In this document: positions 48,203-56,806 of the stretch, one piece after another
Layout of the letters: the number at the start of each line of letters is the position of its first letter
Position numbering within the stretch: the first letter of the stretch is position 1
Assembly: GCF_015999465.1 (NCBI RefSeq)
Contig: NZ_CP065534.1
Location: 1,674,001 to 1,738,000 of the forward strand
Direction of reading: 5' to 3'
DNA from: Lonsdalea populi
GTDB lineage: Bacteria > Pseudomonadota > Gammaproteobacteria > Enterobacterales > Enterobacteriaceae
Length of the DNA stretch: 64,000 nucleotides
The notes under the pieces: generated by a model
Told to the model about the DNA's origin: nothing
What the model saw: only the letters and a program-made list of their open reading frames with translations
Databases searched by the model: none
Program-made: the position numbers and the translations under genes

Positions 48203-49696
48203 TTAAGTCTGTTTTGTGAGAGTGCGCAACTCCTTCAAACAGCTCACGACAACGGAGAAAGCCCGTGCCATATCCTCCTCCTTGACGCAGGCGTATCCCA
48301 GCAGCAGTCCACGCTGGGGGCGAGGACGGAGATAGTAGCTGGACAGGGGTTTCACCATGACGCCGCGCTGGATGATGCGGCTGCTGAGCAGCACGTCATC
48401 GGTCGCCTCGGGCAGCCGTAAAATCAGGTGCAGGCCGGCGTTGCTGTTATAGCCCAGAGAGTCCTCGCCCAGATGTTCTACGATCAGCTCGCTGAGCAAT
48501 GCCCTGCGGCGGCCGTAAAGCAGGCGCATTCGTCGAATATGCGCGGCATAGTGGCCTTCGCGCAGAAACTGGCTCAGTGTCAGTTGCGTCAGCATGTGGC
48601 CGCCGCGGTACAGCTCGTCGTGCCCGGTTTTGAGCTCTCGCGCCAGATGCATCGGCAGCACCATGTAGCTGACCCGCAGACCCGGATAGAGCGTCTTGCT
48701 GAACGTACCGATATAAATCACCGGCGGCTGATTTCTTAAGCCCTGTAGCGCCGGGATTGGGCTGCCGGAAAAGCGAAATTCGCTATCGTAGTCGTCCTCG
48801 ATAACCCAACTGCCGTGCTCCTGCGCCAGCGCGAGAAGACGCTGGCGACGCGCCAGGCTCATCACCGCGCCCAGCGGATACTGATGCGACGGCGTAACGC
48901 AGATGAGACGCGGTACTAACTTGGGCGAGATCGTTTCTGGCGGCACCATGCCTTGCTCATCCACCTCGACAGGCGCAATGCGCAGTCCGTTAATGGTCAG
49001 CACGTTGCGCATTCCCCAGTAGCACGGCTCTTCCAGCCAGGCCAGATCCCCAGGATTGCAGAGCATTTTCGCCAGCAAATCCATTGCCTGATGCGTGCCT
49101 TCCGTGATGAGAATCTGTTCGGGGCGGCACTCAACCGAGCGGGCGACGCGCAGATAGTCGACCAGCGCCTGCTGGAGTTCGGGGCTGCCGCCTTTTGGAG
49201 AGTAGGAAAGCTGTTCCGGCTTCATACGACGGGTGATACGCGTTTGCAGCCTGCGCCATTGGTCGTGAGGAAAACAGGTGATATCGGGAATACCCGGCAT
49301 GAATGCGCCCCACTGACGTGCTGATGCGCCGGTATAACCCAGCAGGTTTGTACCGCGTCGCGACAGCTCTTGAACGGCTGGCCGAACGGCGCTTTCGCTA
49401 TTGTCCCGCAGAGGGAGAACGGCGATGGACGGCAGTTGCTCGGTGACGTATGTTCCGCTGCCGGCGCGTGTTTCGATATAGCCCTCCGCCAACAGCTGTT
49501 CATAGGCGGCGATCACCGTATTGCGCGACAGCGACAGCTGCTGCGCCAAATCCCGTGATGAAGGCAGGCGACGGCCGGGTGCGATGGCGCCTTCCAGGAT
49601 CGCCAGCCGAATGGCATCGTTCAGCCGTTTGTTCAATGTTCCTTCCTGCTGGTTTTCCAGCCCCTGTAAGAGCAGGTCTGTGAGTAGCGAGCGCAA
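48203..49696 (-). CDS. MocR/GabR-type PLP-dependent transcriptional regulator
   Basis: A GntR-type winged helix fused to a class I aminotransferase domain. The helix-turn-helix is RLPSSRDLAQQLSLSRNTVI. The aminotransferase part has SPKGGSPELQQALVDYL, an Asp/Tyr pair in IEDDYDSEFRF, and the PLP lysine in GTFSKTLYPGLR. I prefer a TTG start at 49696 (after GAGGGATCC), giving 497 residues; the frame continues to 49774 but that part lies over the promoter. Divergent from gabT, so a GabR-like regulator of GABA use that senses PLP and GABA is likely. Confidence 0.88.
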   Translation of the reverse strand: MRSLLTDLLLQGLENQQEGTLNKRLNDAIRLAILEGAIAPGRRLPSSRDLAQQLSLSRNTVIAAYEQLLAEGYIETRAGSGTYVTEQLPSIAVLPLRDNSESAVRPAVQELSRRGTNLLGYTGASARQWGAFMPGIPDITCFPHDQWRRLQTRITRRMKPEQLSYSPKGGSPELQQALVDYLRVARSVECRPEQILITEGTHQAMDLLAKMLCNPGDLAWLEEPCYWGMRNVLTINGLRIAPVEVDEQGMVPPETISPKLVPRLICVTPSHQYPLGAVMSLARRQRLLALAQEHGSWVIEDDYDSEFRFSGSPIPALQGLRNQPPVIYIGTFSKTLYPGLRVSYMVLPMHLARELKTGHDELYRGGHMLTQLTLSQFLREGHYAAHIRRMRLLYGRRRALLSELIVEHLGEDSLGYNSNAGLHLILRLPEATDDVLLSSRIIQRGVMVKPLSSYYLRPRPQRGLLLGYACVKEEDMARAFSVVVSCLKELRTLTKQT

Positions 49697-49822
49697 ATTG
49701 GATCCCTCAAATTTTATAAACTGGCACTGGATTATAGAACCATGCAGGAGGTAAATAGCAACAACAGACGTCAATCGTCAGCCGCAAGCAATGCGTAAGT
49801 TTATCGAATCGGAGCAAACAAA

Positions 49823-51088
49823 ATGAAAAATAGCGAACTCAATCAACGTCGTTTGGCGGCTACACCGCGCGGTGTCGGCGTCATGTGTGATTTTTTTGCG
49901 GCCAAGGCGGAAAATGCGACGTTGTGGGATGTGGAAGGTAATGAATATATTGACTTTTCTGCGGGTATCGCCGTACTCAATACCGGCCATCGCCATCCAA
50001 AATTGCTGGCGGCTGTGCGCGACCAGCTGGAATGTTTCACGCATACCGCTTATCAAATCGTGCCCTACGGCAGCTATGTCACCCTCGCGGAGCGCATCAA
50101 TGAACTGGCGCCTATCGACGGCGCGGCTAAAACCACCTTTTTCACTACTGGCGCAGAAGCCGTTGAAAATGCGGTAAAAATCGCACGCGCGCATACTAAA
50201 CGTCCGGGAGTTATCGCCTTCGGCGCCGCTTTTCATGGACGCACGCTGCTGACGATGACGTTGACCGGTAAAGTGGCCCCTTATTCCACAGGATTCGGGC
50301 CGTTCCCCGGATCCATTTTTCATGCGATGTATCCGAATGAGCATCAGGGCATCAGCGTTGAACAGGCGATGGAGAGCCTCGACCGCCTGCTGCATACGGA
50401 CATTGCCGCCGATCAGGTCGCGGCTATCATTCTTGAACCGATTCAGGGCGAAGGCGGCTTCAACGTGGCCCCACCTGAATTCATCAGCGCGCTGCGCAAG
50501 CTGTGCGACCAGCACGGCATGCTATTGATCGCCGACGAAGTACAAAGCGGTTTTGCGCGTACCGGCAAAGTCTTCGCCATGGAGTACTACCAAGACAAAG
50601 CGGACCTGATCACGATGGCGAAAAGCCTTGGCGGCGGCTTCCCGATCTCCGGCGTCGTAGGACGTGCCGATGTGATGGATGCTCCGGGTCCTGGCGGTCT
50701 GGGCGGCACTTACGCGGGTAATCCTTTGGCGGTGGCTTCCGCGCTGGCGGTGCTAAATGTTATCGAAGAAGAGCAACTGTGCCAACGTGCGCAGAAGCTG
50801 GGCGCTACTCTGGTAGAGACGCTGGAACAGGCGAAAGCGAACTGCCCGGCAATCGTGGATATTCGCGCTCGCGGTTCGATGGTGGCGGTGGAATTTAACG
50901 ACCCGCAGACGGGCAAACCGAGCGCGGAAATCACCAAAAAATATCAGCAAGCGGCGCTGGCACAGGGGCTGCTGCTGCTGACCTGCGGCGTGCATGGTAA
51001 CGTCATCCGGTTCTTGTACCCGCTGACGATCCCCGATGCCCAGTTCAAACAGGCCCTGACGCTTCTGTCCCGCGTTTTGGCTCAGTAA
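49823..51088 (+). CDS. gabT: 4-aminobutyrate aminotransferase GabT
   Basis: A class III PLP aminotransferase turning GABA and 2-oxoglutarate into succinate semialdehyde and glutamate. 421 residues. Typical motifs are FFTTGAEAVENAVKIARAHT, ILEPIQGEGGFNVAPPEF, the Asp pair region LLIADEVQSGFARTGK, and the PLP lysine in ITMAKSLGGGFPISGV. First gene of the plus-strand gab group; gabD starts 10 bases after its stop. Confidence 0.96.
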   Translation: MKNSELNQRRLAATPRGVGVMCDFFAAKAENATLWDVEGNEYIDFSAGIAVLNTGHRHPKLLAAVRDQLECFTHTAYQIVPYGSYVTLAERINELAPIDGAAKTTFFTTGAEAVENAVKIARAHTKRPGVIAFGAAFHGRTLLTMTLTGKVAPYSTGFGPFPGSIFHAMYPNEHQGISVEQAMESLDRLLHTDIAADQVAAIILEPIQGEGGFNVAPPEFISALRKLCDQHGMLLIADEVQSGFARTGKVFAMEYYQDKADLITMAKSLGGGFPISGVVGRADVMDAPGPGGLGGTYAGNPLAVASALAVLNVIEEEQLCQRAQKLGATLVETLEQAKANCPAIVDIRARGSMVAVEFNDPQTGKPSAEITKKYQQAALAQGLLLLTCGVHGNVIRFLYPLTIPDAQFKQALTLLSRVLAQ

Positions 51089-51098
51089 AGGTGGCTTC

Positions 51099-52559
51099 AT
51101 GCAATTGAAAAATAGAACGTTATTTCGTCAGTCTTGCCTCATAGACGGTCAATGGCAGGACAGCCTGAGCGGCGAAACGCTCAGCGTCAACAACCCGGCA
51201 ACCGGGGAGACGCTGGGCTCCATCCCGCTGGTGACGGCGGAACAGACTCAGCAGGCGATCGACGCGGCGGAAAAAGCGCTGTCGTCATGGCGTCAGCGCA
51301 CGGGTAAAGAGCGCGCCGCAGTGCTGCTCGAATGGGCGCGTCTGATTCGCGAAAATCAGGCCGATCTGGCGGCGTTATTGACGGCCGAGCAGGGGAAATC
51401 CCTGGCGGAAGCGTCCGGCGAAATCGGCTATGCCAATGCGTTTATCGAGTGGTTTGCGGAAGAGGCCAAGCGCGTCGAGGGCAGTGTGCTGCAGTCTCCG
51501 CAGGCTAATCAGCGTTTGCTGGTGCTGAAACAGCCTATCGGCGTGACGGCGGCCATCACCCCGTGGAACTTCCCGGCGGCGATGATTACCCGCAAGGCTG
51601 CGCCAGCGCTGGCGGCAGGCTGCACCATGATCGTCAAACCCGCCGAACAGACGCCGTTTACCGCCTTGGCGCTGGGTGAACTGGCCATCCAGGCCGGTAT
51701 TCCCGCCGGCGTATTGCAGGTGATTACCGGCGAAGCGCCGGCGGTGGGCAAAGTACTTTGCGATAGCCCGGTGGTGCGCAAACTGAGTTTCACCGGCTCG
51801 ACGGAAGTCGGCCGTATCCTGATGGCGCAAAGCGCACCGACGGTGAAAAAACTGTCTCTGGAACTGGGCGGCAACGCGCCGGTCATCGTGTTTGACGACG
51901 CCGATCTTGAGCTGGCGGTGAAAGGCATCATGGCCTCCAAGTTCCGTAACAGCGGCCAGACCTGCGTCTGCGCCAATCGGATCTACGTACAGCGTGGTAT
52001 TTATCCGGCGCTGGCGGCACGGCTGGTTGAGGAAGTGAAAAAACTTAAGGTCGGCGACGGGACTAAGCCAGGCGTCATGCAAGGGCCGCTGATTGATGAG
52101 CAGGCCGTCGACAAAGTGCGTCAGCACATCGACGACGCGTTGACGAAAGGCGCTACGCTGCTGCTTGGCGGCGAGTCGCACGAGCTGGGCGGCACGTTCT
52201 TCACCCCCACGGTGATTGGCGACGTCACGCGCGATATGCGGTTTGCTCGTGAAGAGACTTTCGGTCCGGTCGCTCCGCTATTCCCGTTTACGGACGAAGC
52301 GGAAGCCATTGCGATGGCGAACGACACTGAGTTTGGACTGGCGGCGTATGTCTTCACGCGTGACGCCGTTCGTCAGTGGCGCGTGCCGGAAGCGATTGAG
52401 TACGGCATGGTCGGCATCAACACCGGGCTTATCTCCAACGAAGTCGCGCCGTTTGGCGGCGTCAAACAGTCCGGGCTGGGTCGCGAAGGGTCGCGCTTCG
52501 GCATCGAAGAATATCTCGAGATGAAATACCTTTGCGTGGATCTCACGCCGTCAGCCTGA
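51099..52559 (+). CDS. gabD: NADP-dependent succinate-semialdehyde dehydrogenase GabD
   Basis: Oxidises succinate semialdehyde to succinate, completing the GABA shunt. 486 residues. NADP-binding region is GVTAAITPWNFPAAMITRKA, catalytic Glu in KLSLELGGNAPVIVFDDADL, and catalytic Cys in RNSGQTCVCANRIYVQ. GGTGGC before the ATG is a modest ribosome site. Same operon as gabT; the transporter genes begin 311 bp later under their own promoter. Confidence 0.96.
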   Translation: MQLKNRTLFRQSCLIDGQWQDSLSGETLSVNNPATGETLGSIPLVTAEQTQQAIDAAEKALSSWRQRTGKERAAVLLEWARLIRENQADLAALLTAEQGKSLAEASGEIGYANAFIEWFAEEAKRVEGSVLQSPQANQRLLVLKQPIGVTAAITPWNFPAAMITRKAAPALAAGCTMIVKPAEQTPFTALALGELAIQAGIPAGVLQVITGEAPAVGKVLCDSPVVRKLSFTGSTEVGRILMAQSAPTVKKLSLELGGNAPVIVFDDADLELAVKGIMASKFRNSGQTCVCANRIYVQRGIYPALAARLVEEVKKLKVGDGTKPGVMQGPLIDEQAVDKVRQHIDDALTKGATLLLGGESHELGGTFFTPTVIGDVTRDMRFAREETFGPVAPLFPFTDEAEAIAMANDTEFGLAAYVFTRDAVRQWRVPEAIEYGMVGINTGLISNEVAPFGGVKQSGLGREGSRFGIEEYLEMKYLCVDLTPSA

Positions 52560-52608
52560 TGCCGTACTGACACGGAGAATAACGCCGTGTCATCTCTCCG
52601 TAATATTA

Positions 52609-52637
52609 TGGTGCATCTGAATTCGCTGGATGCACCA
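52609..52637. promoter_or_regulatory. Two NtrC-type half-sites in inverted arrangement
   Basis: TGGTGCA at 52609-52615 and TGCACCA at 52631-52637 are each a perfect NtrC half-site, and they also form an inverted repeat. The partner half of each would-be full site is poor. If each marks one site, their centres are 32 bp apart. Confidence 0.4.
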
Positions 52638-52754
52638 CATCAAAGCAAACGGTCCCCCAAAACTTTCCTCTTTAAAAAAGTGCGTATTGCACAGGTTCGC
52701 GCTGTGTCCTTATCTTCCGGTATATCGCCTTATTTCACCCTTTTATACCCGAAG

Positions 52755-52770
52755 TGGCACGAAATATGCT
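52755..52770 (+). promoter_or_regulatory. Sigma-54 promoter of the binding-protein operon
   Basis: TGGCACGAAATATGCT matches TGGCACG-N4-TTGCW at all but one position, with the invariant 10 bases between GG and GC. The start of transcription is expected near 52781, about 90 bp before the first gene. Confidence 0.75.
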
Positions 52771-52870
52771 TTTACAAAGAGAGGATGATTCACCACAGCA
52801 ACGACCGTTCAGACAACTCTAAAGTGCCGCCGTTTGGCATTGCGTTCACACTTTTACCAGGAGCCAGATT

Positions 52871-53902
52871 ATGTTGAAAAAATTTGCTTTATCCGCGCTG
52901 ATTGTCGCCATGAGCTCTCAGGCCTGGGCCGAAAACCTGACCGTGATTTCTTTTGGCGGCACCAATAAGGACGCGCAGGATAAAGCGTTCTACAAGCCAT
53001 TTATGGCCGCAGGCAAGGGCACGATCGAATCCGGGGAATACAACGGCGAAATGGCGCGCCTGCGTGCCATGGTGGAAACCGGTCAAATCAGTTGGGACAT
53101 TGTCGAAGTCGAAGGGCCGGAGCTGCTGCGCGGCTGTAACGAAGGGCTGCTGGAACCGCTGGACTGGAAAAAATTGGGAGACCCGTCTCAGTTTGTGAAA
53201 GGTTCCGTTTCCGAATGCGGCGCCGGGATCTTCGTCTGGTCGACGGTGCTGACCTACAACGCCAACAAATTGAAGCAGGCTCCTACCAGTTGGGCCGATT
53301 TCTGGGATGTGCAGAAGTTCCCCGGCAAACGCGCCTTACGTAAAAGCGCCAAGTTCACGCTGGAAATCGCCCTGCTGGCCGACGGCGTGAAGCGCGAAGA
53401 TCTGTATACAGTGCTGGCAACGCCCGCCGGCGTGGATCGCGCGTTCAAGAAACTCGATCAAATCAAGTCCAATATCCAGTGGTGGGAGTCCGGCGCACAG
53501 CCGTTGCAGTGGCTGGTTTCCGGCGATGTCGTGATGACCTCCGCCTACAACGGTCGCGTGGCCGTGGCGCAGAAAGAAAAGCCGGGCATCAATATCGTCT
53601 GGAAGGACAGTATTTACGATCTAGATAGCTGGGCCATCGTAAAAGGCTCGAAACACAAAGCGTTGGCGGAACAGTTTATCGCCTTTGCCAATAAGGCGGA
53701 AAATCAGAAGGTCTTTGCGGAAAATATCGCCTACGGTCCGACCAACATCAAAACCAACGAACTGCTGCCTGCCGCCATTCGCTCCAACTTGCCGACAGCG
53801 CCGGAAAACCTGGAACAGTCTCTGGCAGTGGATACCGAATTTTGGATCGATCACGGGGAAGAGTTGGAACAGCGCTTCAATTCCTGGGCCGCCCAGCAGT
53901 AA
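52871..53902 (+). CDS. ABC transporter substrate-binding protein (PotD-like)
   Basis: Periplasmic type-II binding protein of 343 residues, of the spermidine/putrescine-like class. Signal peptide MLKKFALSALIVAMSSQAWA, cut before ENL. Conserved stretches are TVISFGGTNKDAQDKAFYKP, WDIVEVEGPELLRGCNEGLL and VVMTSAYNGRVAVAQKEKPG. AGGAG lies ahead of the ATG. Clustering with gabT-gabD favours GABA or a similar amino compound over polyamines, but the sequence does not prove it. Confidence 0.88.
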   Translation: MLKKFALSALIVAMSSQAWAENLTVISFGGTNKDAQDKAFYKPFMAAGKGTIESGEYNGEMARLRAMVETGQISWDIVEVEGPELLRGCNEGLLEPLDWKKLGDPSQFVKGSVSECGAGIFVWSTVLTYNANKLKQAPTSWADFWDVQKFPGKRALRKSAKFTLEIALLADGVKREDLYTVLATPAGVDRAFKKLDQIKSNIQWWESGAQPLQWLVSGDVVMTSAYNGRVAVAQKEKPGINIVWKDSIYDLDSWAIVKGSKHKALAEQFIAFANKAENQKVFAENIAYGPTNIKTNELLPAAIRSNLPTAPENLEQSLAVDTEFWIDHGEELEQRFNSWAAQQ

Positions 53903-53937
53903 TCCCGAGACGGTCTGAAAGAGTAAGGAGAAAATCG

Positions 53938-55206
53938 ATGACCCAGAGCGAAAGGGTGGCCGCCGCGCCACCGGCCGAGCACCTGGAAAACGCCAGCCTG
54001 AAACAACAGCTGCGTCATGCACAGTCGCGCTATAAAAAACGTTCGCTGCTGCTGATCGCGCCGCTGTTCCTGTTTATCCTGGTTAGCTTCCTGTTTCCCA
54101 TTTTTTCGATTCTGGGCAAGAGCGTATCCAACCCTGAACTGCGTACCCACATGCCCGCCACGCTTGCAGCGATGCAGCAGTGGCCGGGCAATGAGGTTCC
54201 CAATGAGGACGTATTCAAGGCGCTGATTACCGATCTCCGTCAGGCTCGCAGCGGTGGGCAGGTGGCGGCGATCACCAAACGGCTGGGGTATGAAGATGGC
54301 CAATACCGCACGCTGATCAACCGCACGCTGCGCAAAATGCCGCCGGCCGACAGCGGTTCGGTCCGGGAACAGCTGATCGCCGATCAGCCGCTGTGGGGTG
54401 AACTGAATACCTGGAAAACCCTCCAGCGCGCTTCACGACCTTTCACCAGCTATTACCTGCTTGCCGTGTTTGACCATCGGGTAGATCCGCATACTGGTTC
54501 GATTACGGCGCAGTCGCCGGAACAGTCGCTGTATGTGGATGTGCTATTGCGCACGCTGAAAATGGCTGGCGTGGTCACGCTGCTGTGCGTTGGGCTGGGC
54601 TATCCGCTGTCGTACTGGCTGGCCAAACAGCCGTCTAATCGCGCTAATCTACTGATGATCCTCGTATTGCTGCCGTTCTGGACCTCGCTCATCGTCCGCA
54701 CGGCGAGCTGGATTGTGCTGTTGCAGTCCGGCGGGCTCATTAACCGTTCGCTGATGGCGCTGAGTATCATCGACCATCCGCTGATGCTGGTGTTCAACCG
54801 CGTTGGGGTGTACATCTCGATGACGCATATCCTGATGCCTTTTTTCGTCCTGCCGCTCTACGCGGTAATGAAGGGGATTTCGCCCAACTATGTTCGCGCC
54901 GCCATTTCACTGGGCGCACATCCGTTTATCGCCTTCTGGCGCGTCTACGTGCCGCAGACCTATGCCGGAGTAACGGCAGGCGCGCTGCTGGTGTTCATGA
55001 TGGCAATCGGCTACTACATCACGCCCGCGCTGCTGGGCGGGCCGGGCGATCAGATGCTGAGCTACTTCGTGGCGTTCTTCACCAACACCACCATGAACTG
55101 GGGGATGGCGGCGGCGCTGGGAACGCAACTGCTGGTGATCGTCACCTTGCTGTATGTGGTCTACATTCGTGTGACCCGCACCAATGCTGAAATTGCCGCG
55201 CAATAA
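53938..55206 (+). CDS. ABC transporter permease (PotB-like)
   Basis: First permease of the importer, 422 residues. I chose the ATG at 53938 after AAGGAG; the longer frame overlaps the preceding gene. One helix at about 36-60 (LLLIAPLFLFILVSFLFPIF) precedes a large periplasmic insertion (about 60-200), unusual compared with PotB. The usual five-helix domain follows, with the ATPase-contacting loop AAISLGAHPFIAFWRVYVPQ. The gap to the next permease gene is 15 bp. Confidence 0.88.
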   Translation: MTQSERVAAAPPAEHLENASLKQQLRHAQSRYKKRSLLLIAPLFLFILVSFLFPIFSILGKSVSNPELRTHMPATLAAMQQWPGNEVPNEDVFKALITDLRQARSGGQVAAITKRLGYEDGQYRTLINRTLRKMPPADSGSVREQLIADQPLWGELNTWKTLQRASRPFTSYYLLAVFDHRVDPHTGSITAQSPEQSLYVDVLLRTLKMAGVVTLLCVGLGYPLSYWLAKQPSNRANLLMILVLLPFWTSLIVRTASWIVLLQSGGLINRSLMALSIIDHPLMLVFNRVGVYISMTHILMPFFVLPLYAVMKGISPNYVRAAISLGAHPFIAFWRVYVPQTYAGVTAGALLVFMMAIGYYITPALLGGPGDQMLSYFVAFFTNTTMNWGMAAALGTQLLVIVTLLYVVYIRVTRTNAEIAAQ

Positions 55207-55221
55207 CTGGAGGACAGGGAA

Positions 55222-56043
55222 ATGAGACAACAAGGCGCGCTGGTTATCCGTTTATGGAATGCGTTCTTTAATTTTTACGGCGCGGCAATGCTGCTGTTCC
55301 TGATTGTTCCCGTGCTCGTGATTGTGCCGCTATCGTTCAATGCAGGCTCGTTTCTGAGCTATCCGCTAGCCGGTTTTTCGCTGCGCTGGTATCGCGAGTT
55401 TTTCCACTCCAGCGAGTGGCTCAGTTCTCTTGGCAACAGCCTGCTGATCGCGCCGCTGGCGACGCTGTTAGCGACCTCGCTGGGCGTTCTCGCGGCGGTC
55501 GGGCTGGTGCGTGGTGAATTTCGAGGTAAATCGCTGGTAATGGCGGTGCTGATTTCACCGATGATTGCGCCCGTGGTGATCGTCGCCGTCGGGATGTTTT
55601 TCTTCTTCGCCAAACTCTCGCTGCTAAACAGCTATTTGGGGTTGGTGCTGGCGCATGCGATGCTGGGCGTGCCGTTCGTGGTGATTACCGTCACGGCCGT
55701 GTTGAAAAACTACGACCAAAATCTTACCCGCGCGGCGGCCAGCCTGGGGGCGCCTCCGCTGTTGGCGTTCCGTAAGGTGACGCTGCCCTTGATCGCGCCC
55801 GGCGTGTTTTCCGGCGCGCTGTTCGCGTTCGCGACGTCGTTCGACGAAGTGATTGTCACGCTGTTTCTGGCCAGTCCGCGTCAGCGCACGTTGCCGCTGC
55901 AGATGTTCGCCGGGATCCGTGAAAACCTGGACCCGACTATCGCGGCGGCCGCGTCGATGATGGTGGGGGCCGCGCTGCTGTTGCTGATCGTGATGGAAGT
56001 GCTGCGGCGACGCGGTGAAAAGCTGCGCGGCGCACAGCACTAA
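55222..56043 (+). CDS. ABC transporter permease (PotC-like)
   Basis: Second permease, 273 residues with six membrane helices. The start region has LLFLIVPVLVIVPLSFNAGS, and the coupling loop is AAASLGAPPLLAFRKVTLPL. FATSFDEVIVTLFLASPRQR is typical of the PotC/PotI family. Last gene of the operon, closed by a terminator. Confidence 0.9.
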   Translation: MRQQGALVIRLWNAFFNFYGAAMLLFLIVPVLVIVPLSFNAGSFLSYPLAGFSLRWYREFFHSSEWLSSLGNSLLIAPLATLLATSLGVLAAVGLVRGEFRGKSLVMAVLISPMIAPVVIVAVGMFFFFAKLSLLNSYLGLVLAHAMLGVPFVVITVTAVLKNYDQNLTRAAASLGAPPLLAFRKVTLPLIAPGVFSGALFAFATSFDEVIVTLFLASPRQRTLPLQMFAGIRENLDPTIAAAASMMVGAALLLLIVMEVLRRRGEKLRGAQH

Positions 56044-56067
56044 AATCGACGAGGTCATATATACGGT

Positions 56068-56096
56068 AAAGCCCCGGGCATGTCGCTCGGGGCTTT
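56068..56096 (+). terminator. Terminator of the transporter operon
   Basis: AAAGCCCCG, 11-base loop, CGGGGCTTT, then GTT. Nine-base-pair stem 25 bases past the last permease stop. Confidence 0.75.
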
Positions 56097-56108
56097 GTTA
56101 TAGGTGGG

Positions 56109-56339
56109 TTATTCCAGCCGCGACGCGCGGGGCGGGTAATCCACCGCGCCGTTGGGCGGCCGGCAGCGCCTCAGGCGCGCTATCGCCAATTTCCAACCTG
56201 ACAGCGCGCCGAAGCGGCGGATAGACACCAGCGCGTAGGTCGAGCAAGAAGGGTGGAAACGACAGCGGCCGCGGATCCTGTCGGGCGCATACCTGCGATA
56301 CAGCATGATTAGCCGCAGACTCAACCCACGCAATATCAT
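56109..56339 (-). CDS. YidD family membrane-insertion efficiency factor-like protein
   Basis: 76 residues with the YidD/DUF37 hallmark: CRFHPSCSTYALVSIRRFGA, then WKLAIARLRRCRPPNGAVDY. An amphipathic N-terminal part (MILRGLSLRLIMLYRRYAPD) would bind the membrane. This is probably a second copy, since the usual yidD lies between rnpA and yidC near the origin. Its start overlaps the DUF4177 gene upstream by four bases. Confidence 0.85.
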   Translation of the reverse strand: MILRGLSLRLIMLYRRYAPDRIRGRCRFHPSCSTYALVSIRRFGALSGWKLAIARLRRCRPPNGAVDYPPRASRLE

Positions 56340-56581
56340 TCGCGTTTTTTTCGAAACGTGATGACGTAGTAGTTCACGACGCCCGTCTTGTTGGTGCTAA
56401 AACAGCCGGGCTGTTCTTCGATGCCGATGGTATCGACGCGCTGAAACTCCCATCCGTCTAGCGCATAGTCGTTGACGACATTTTCGAGATATTGGGCCGC
56501 TATTCCTTGTTTGTTGTCCCGCGCTTTCACCGAAATATTGGGGGGGATCTGCACCATCTTGTATTGATAGATCACTATCAT
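56336..56581 (-). CDS. DUF4177 domain protein
   Basis: 81 residues. YQYKMVQIPPNISV at the start and ENVVNDYALDGWEFQRVDTI in the middle fit DUF4177 (a tyrosine-rich strand, a helix, then DGWE). It ends YYVITFRKKRE. Function unknown. It overlaps the YidD-like gene (ATGA), so the two are coupled and may work together. The preceding 225 bp are AT-rich and hold its promoter. Confidence 0.8.
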   Translation of the reverse strand: MIVIYQYKMVQIPPNISVKARDNKQGIAAQYLENVVNDYALDGWEFQRVDTIGIEEQPGCFSTNKTGVVNYYVITFRKKRE

Positions 56582-56806
56582 CCTTAATGTTAATTTTTTT
56601 TAATGTTATCACCAGGGGCGGATAAGTGAAAGCGGTGCTCGTTGCTGTAAAGGGAGTAAAAACAGGATGATATATTTCACTGACGTATGGTAAAGGTAAT
56701 AAACATTATAAATGTTAATGTTTTGGTGGGCGCGCGCCGACCGCAACACTGGGGCCAAGGGGGCCACGGTGCGGCGGCAGGCGAGTGCCTGCCGAGGGCG
56801 GAACAA

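Larger units (their letters stand above)
52560..52870. other. Intergenic region gabD / binding protein (311 bp)
   Basis: A stem TGACACGG-N9-CCGTGTCA just after gabD (52568-52592) has only a weak T-tract. Then come two outward-facing half-sites at 52609-52637, followed by the sigma-54 promoter. The frame at 52587-52877 crosses these elements and is not called. Confidence 0.6.

Noticed and set aside
49720..49745. Possible sigma-54 promoter in TGGCACTGGATTATAG before gabT
   Set aside because: The spacing from GG does not lead to GC after 10 bases, so it fails the invariant rule.
52587..52877. A 96-codon frame before the binding-protein gene
   Set aside because: It overlaps the sigma-54 promoter and the start of the real gene and has no recognisable protein features.
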